A stretch of DNA of 6,222 nt from Phycisphaerales bacterium (GTDB lineage Bacteria; Planctomycetota; Phycisphaerae; Sedimentisphaerales; Anaerohalosphaeraceae), in contig DSDR01000271.1 in the NCBI GenBank assembly GCA_011048645.1, forward strand, positions 1 to 6,222. The letters are read 5' to 3'. The position numbers and the translations under genes were made by a program. Each line of letters begins with the position of its first letter. Position 1 is the first letter of the stretch. Below are positions 5,234 through 6,222 of this stretch, piece after piece. Below the pieces are notes generated by a model, which was not told where the DNA came from, did no database searches, and worked only from the letters and a program-made list of their open reading frames with translations.

Positions 5234-6222
5234 ATGAAAATAATTGATTTACGCAGTGATACCGTTACTAAGCCGACCGAGGCAATGATCGAGGCGATGC
5301 AAACCGCGCCGCTGGGTGATGATGTGCTCGGCGACGACCCGACGGTGATTCGGCTGGAAGCGTTGGCCGCGGCGATGACCGGCAAAGAAGCCGCCCTGTT
5401 GACCCCCAGCGGGACGATGGCCAACCTGATCGGCGTCCTGGTCCATTGCGGCCGGGGCGAGGAGGTCATTCTCGGCGACCGGTCGCACACGTTTTACTAC
5501 GAGGCCGGCGGCATCAGCGCCTATGGCGGCGTGCATCCGCACACCCTGCCGAATCAGCCGGACGGCACGCTGCGTCGGGACGATATCGAGGCCGCCATCC
5601 GCCCGGACAACGTGCATTTCCCGCGGACCAGACTGATCAGCCTGGAAAACACCCACAACAAATGCGGCGGCGCCGTGCTAAGGCCCGACTATCTTGATGC
5701 GGTCGGCCAACTGGCGGCCCGCTATGGACTGGCTGTGCATATCGATGGGGCGCGAATATTCAACGCCGCGGTCGCTTTGAATCTGGATGTACGCGAGCTG
5801 ACACGACCGTGCGACAGCCTGTCTTTCTGTCTGAGCAAAGGGCTAAGCTGTCCGATTGGATCGGTGCTGTGCGGGACGAACGATTTTATCGCCGAAGCCC
5901 GCCGCGTCCGCAAAGGCCTCGGCGGCGGTATGCGCCAGGCCGGCGTCATTGCCGCCGCGGGCATCGTCGCACTGGAAACAATGATCGACCGCCTGGCCGA
6001 CGATCACCAAAACGCCCGAACGCTTGCCCACGGTCTGTCAACACTCCACGGCGTTACTTTGGATGTGAACGCGGTTCAGACCAATATGGTCTATTTTTCA
6101 CTCAACGACAACACGATATCGGATGAACAACTGCTCGGTCAGGCGCAAGCCGGCGGCGTTCAATTCCTCTCGGTCGCTCCGCGGCGGTTTCGTCTGGTCA
6201 CGCACGCGGGAATAACCGAAAC
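5234..6222 (+). CDS. ltaE: Low-specificity L-threonine aldolase (3' end beyond window)
   Basis: PLP enzyme that splits L-threonine or L-allo-threonine into glycine and acetaldehyde. The 329 residues visible have no stop before the right edge; E. coli LtaE is 333 residues, so probably only the last 10-20 residues are missing. It opens with the family signature IDLRSDTVTKPTEAM (4-18), then GDDVLGDDPTV (28-38). PLP-site residues are in place: His85 in RSHTFYYEAGG (83-93) for ring stacking, His128 in DNVHFPRT (125-132), Asp171 and Arg174 in HIDGARIFNA (169-178), and the Schiff-base Lys202 in CLSKGLSCPIGS (199-210). GGGMRQAG (230-237) and the carboxylate-binding Arg320 in FRLVTH follow. AGGAA 6 bases upstream supports the ATG. 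It diverges from the pheA operon, so it is a separate transcript. The aldolase family is secure; stereospecificity cannot be read from sequence. Confidence 0.96.
   Translation, partial: MKIIDLRSDTVTKPTEAMIEAMQTAPLGDDVLGDDPTVIRLEALAAAMTGKEAALLTPSGTMANLIGVLVHCGRGEEVILGDRSHTFYYEAGGISAYGGVHPHTLPNQPDGTLRRDDIEAAIRPDNVHFPRTRLISLENTHNKCGGAVLRPDYLDAVGQLAARYGLAVHIDGARIFNAAVALNLDVRELTRPCDSLSFCLSKGLSCPIGSVLCGTNDFIAEARRVRKGLGGGMRQAGVIAAAGIVALETMIDRLADDHQNARTLAHGLSTLHGVTLDVNAVQTNMVYFSLNDNTISDEQLLGQAQAGGVQFLSVAPRRFRLVTHAGITE

Overview
This window reads as ordinary bacterial chromosome packed with conserved housekeeping genes. Seven genes run leftward (minus strand) in the order pheA, tpiA, secG, yicC, gmk, rpoZ, coaC, between positions 4888 and 89. 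One gene, ltaE (low-specificity L-threonine aldolase), runs rightward from 5234 and is cut off by the right edge. No RNA genes, mobile elements, CRISPR arrays or prophage genes were seen.

Organism: GC is moderately high. The omega subunit has the form KVGGRFKLSALIQKR, CoaC is free-standing rather than fused to CoaB, and SecG has a long Pro/Gln/Ala-rich tail. From memory these features fit Planctomycetota, perhaps the class Phycisphaerae. This is an inference without database support, and only the bacterial assignment is firm.

Layout: positions 1-88 lie beyond the coaC stop and hold no gene start I can support. From 89 to 4888 the seven minus-strand genes are separated by about 7, 17, 27, 46, 69 and 71 bases, with no terminator between them, so they probably form one transcription unit. 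A candidate sigma70-like promoter (TTGACG, 17 bases, TAAATA) lies about 70-95 bases upstream of pheA. Positions 4889-5233 are a divergent, AT-richer intergenic region that also carries a small inverted repeat and the ltaE ribosome-binding site.

How the genes work together: the unit is a mixed growth operon rather than one pathway. It covers phenylalanine synthesis (pheA), glycolysis (tpiA), protein secretion (secG), RNA turnover (yicC), guanine nucleotide supply (gmk), RNA polymerase assembly (rpoZ) and coenzyme A synthesis (coaC). The divergent ltaE links threonine and glycine metabolism. Several starts were moved inward from the longest open frame, because the Shine-Dalgarno position and family alignment favour an internal ATG.

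I found no sign of a new biological system. The points worth a second look are modest: an altered GMP-binding loop in Gmk, an altered ESRP motif in the PheA ACT domain, the free-standing CoaC with no CoaB start within the visible 88 bases, the SecG tail, and the divergent control region.
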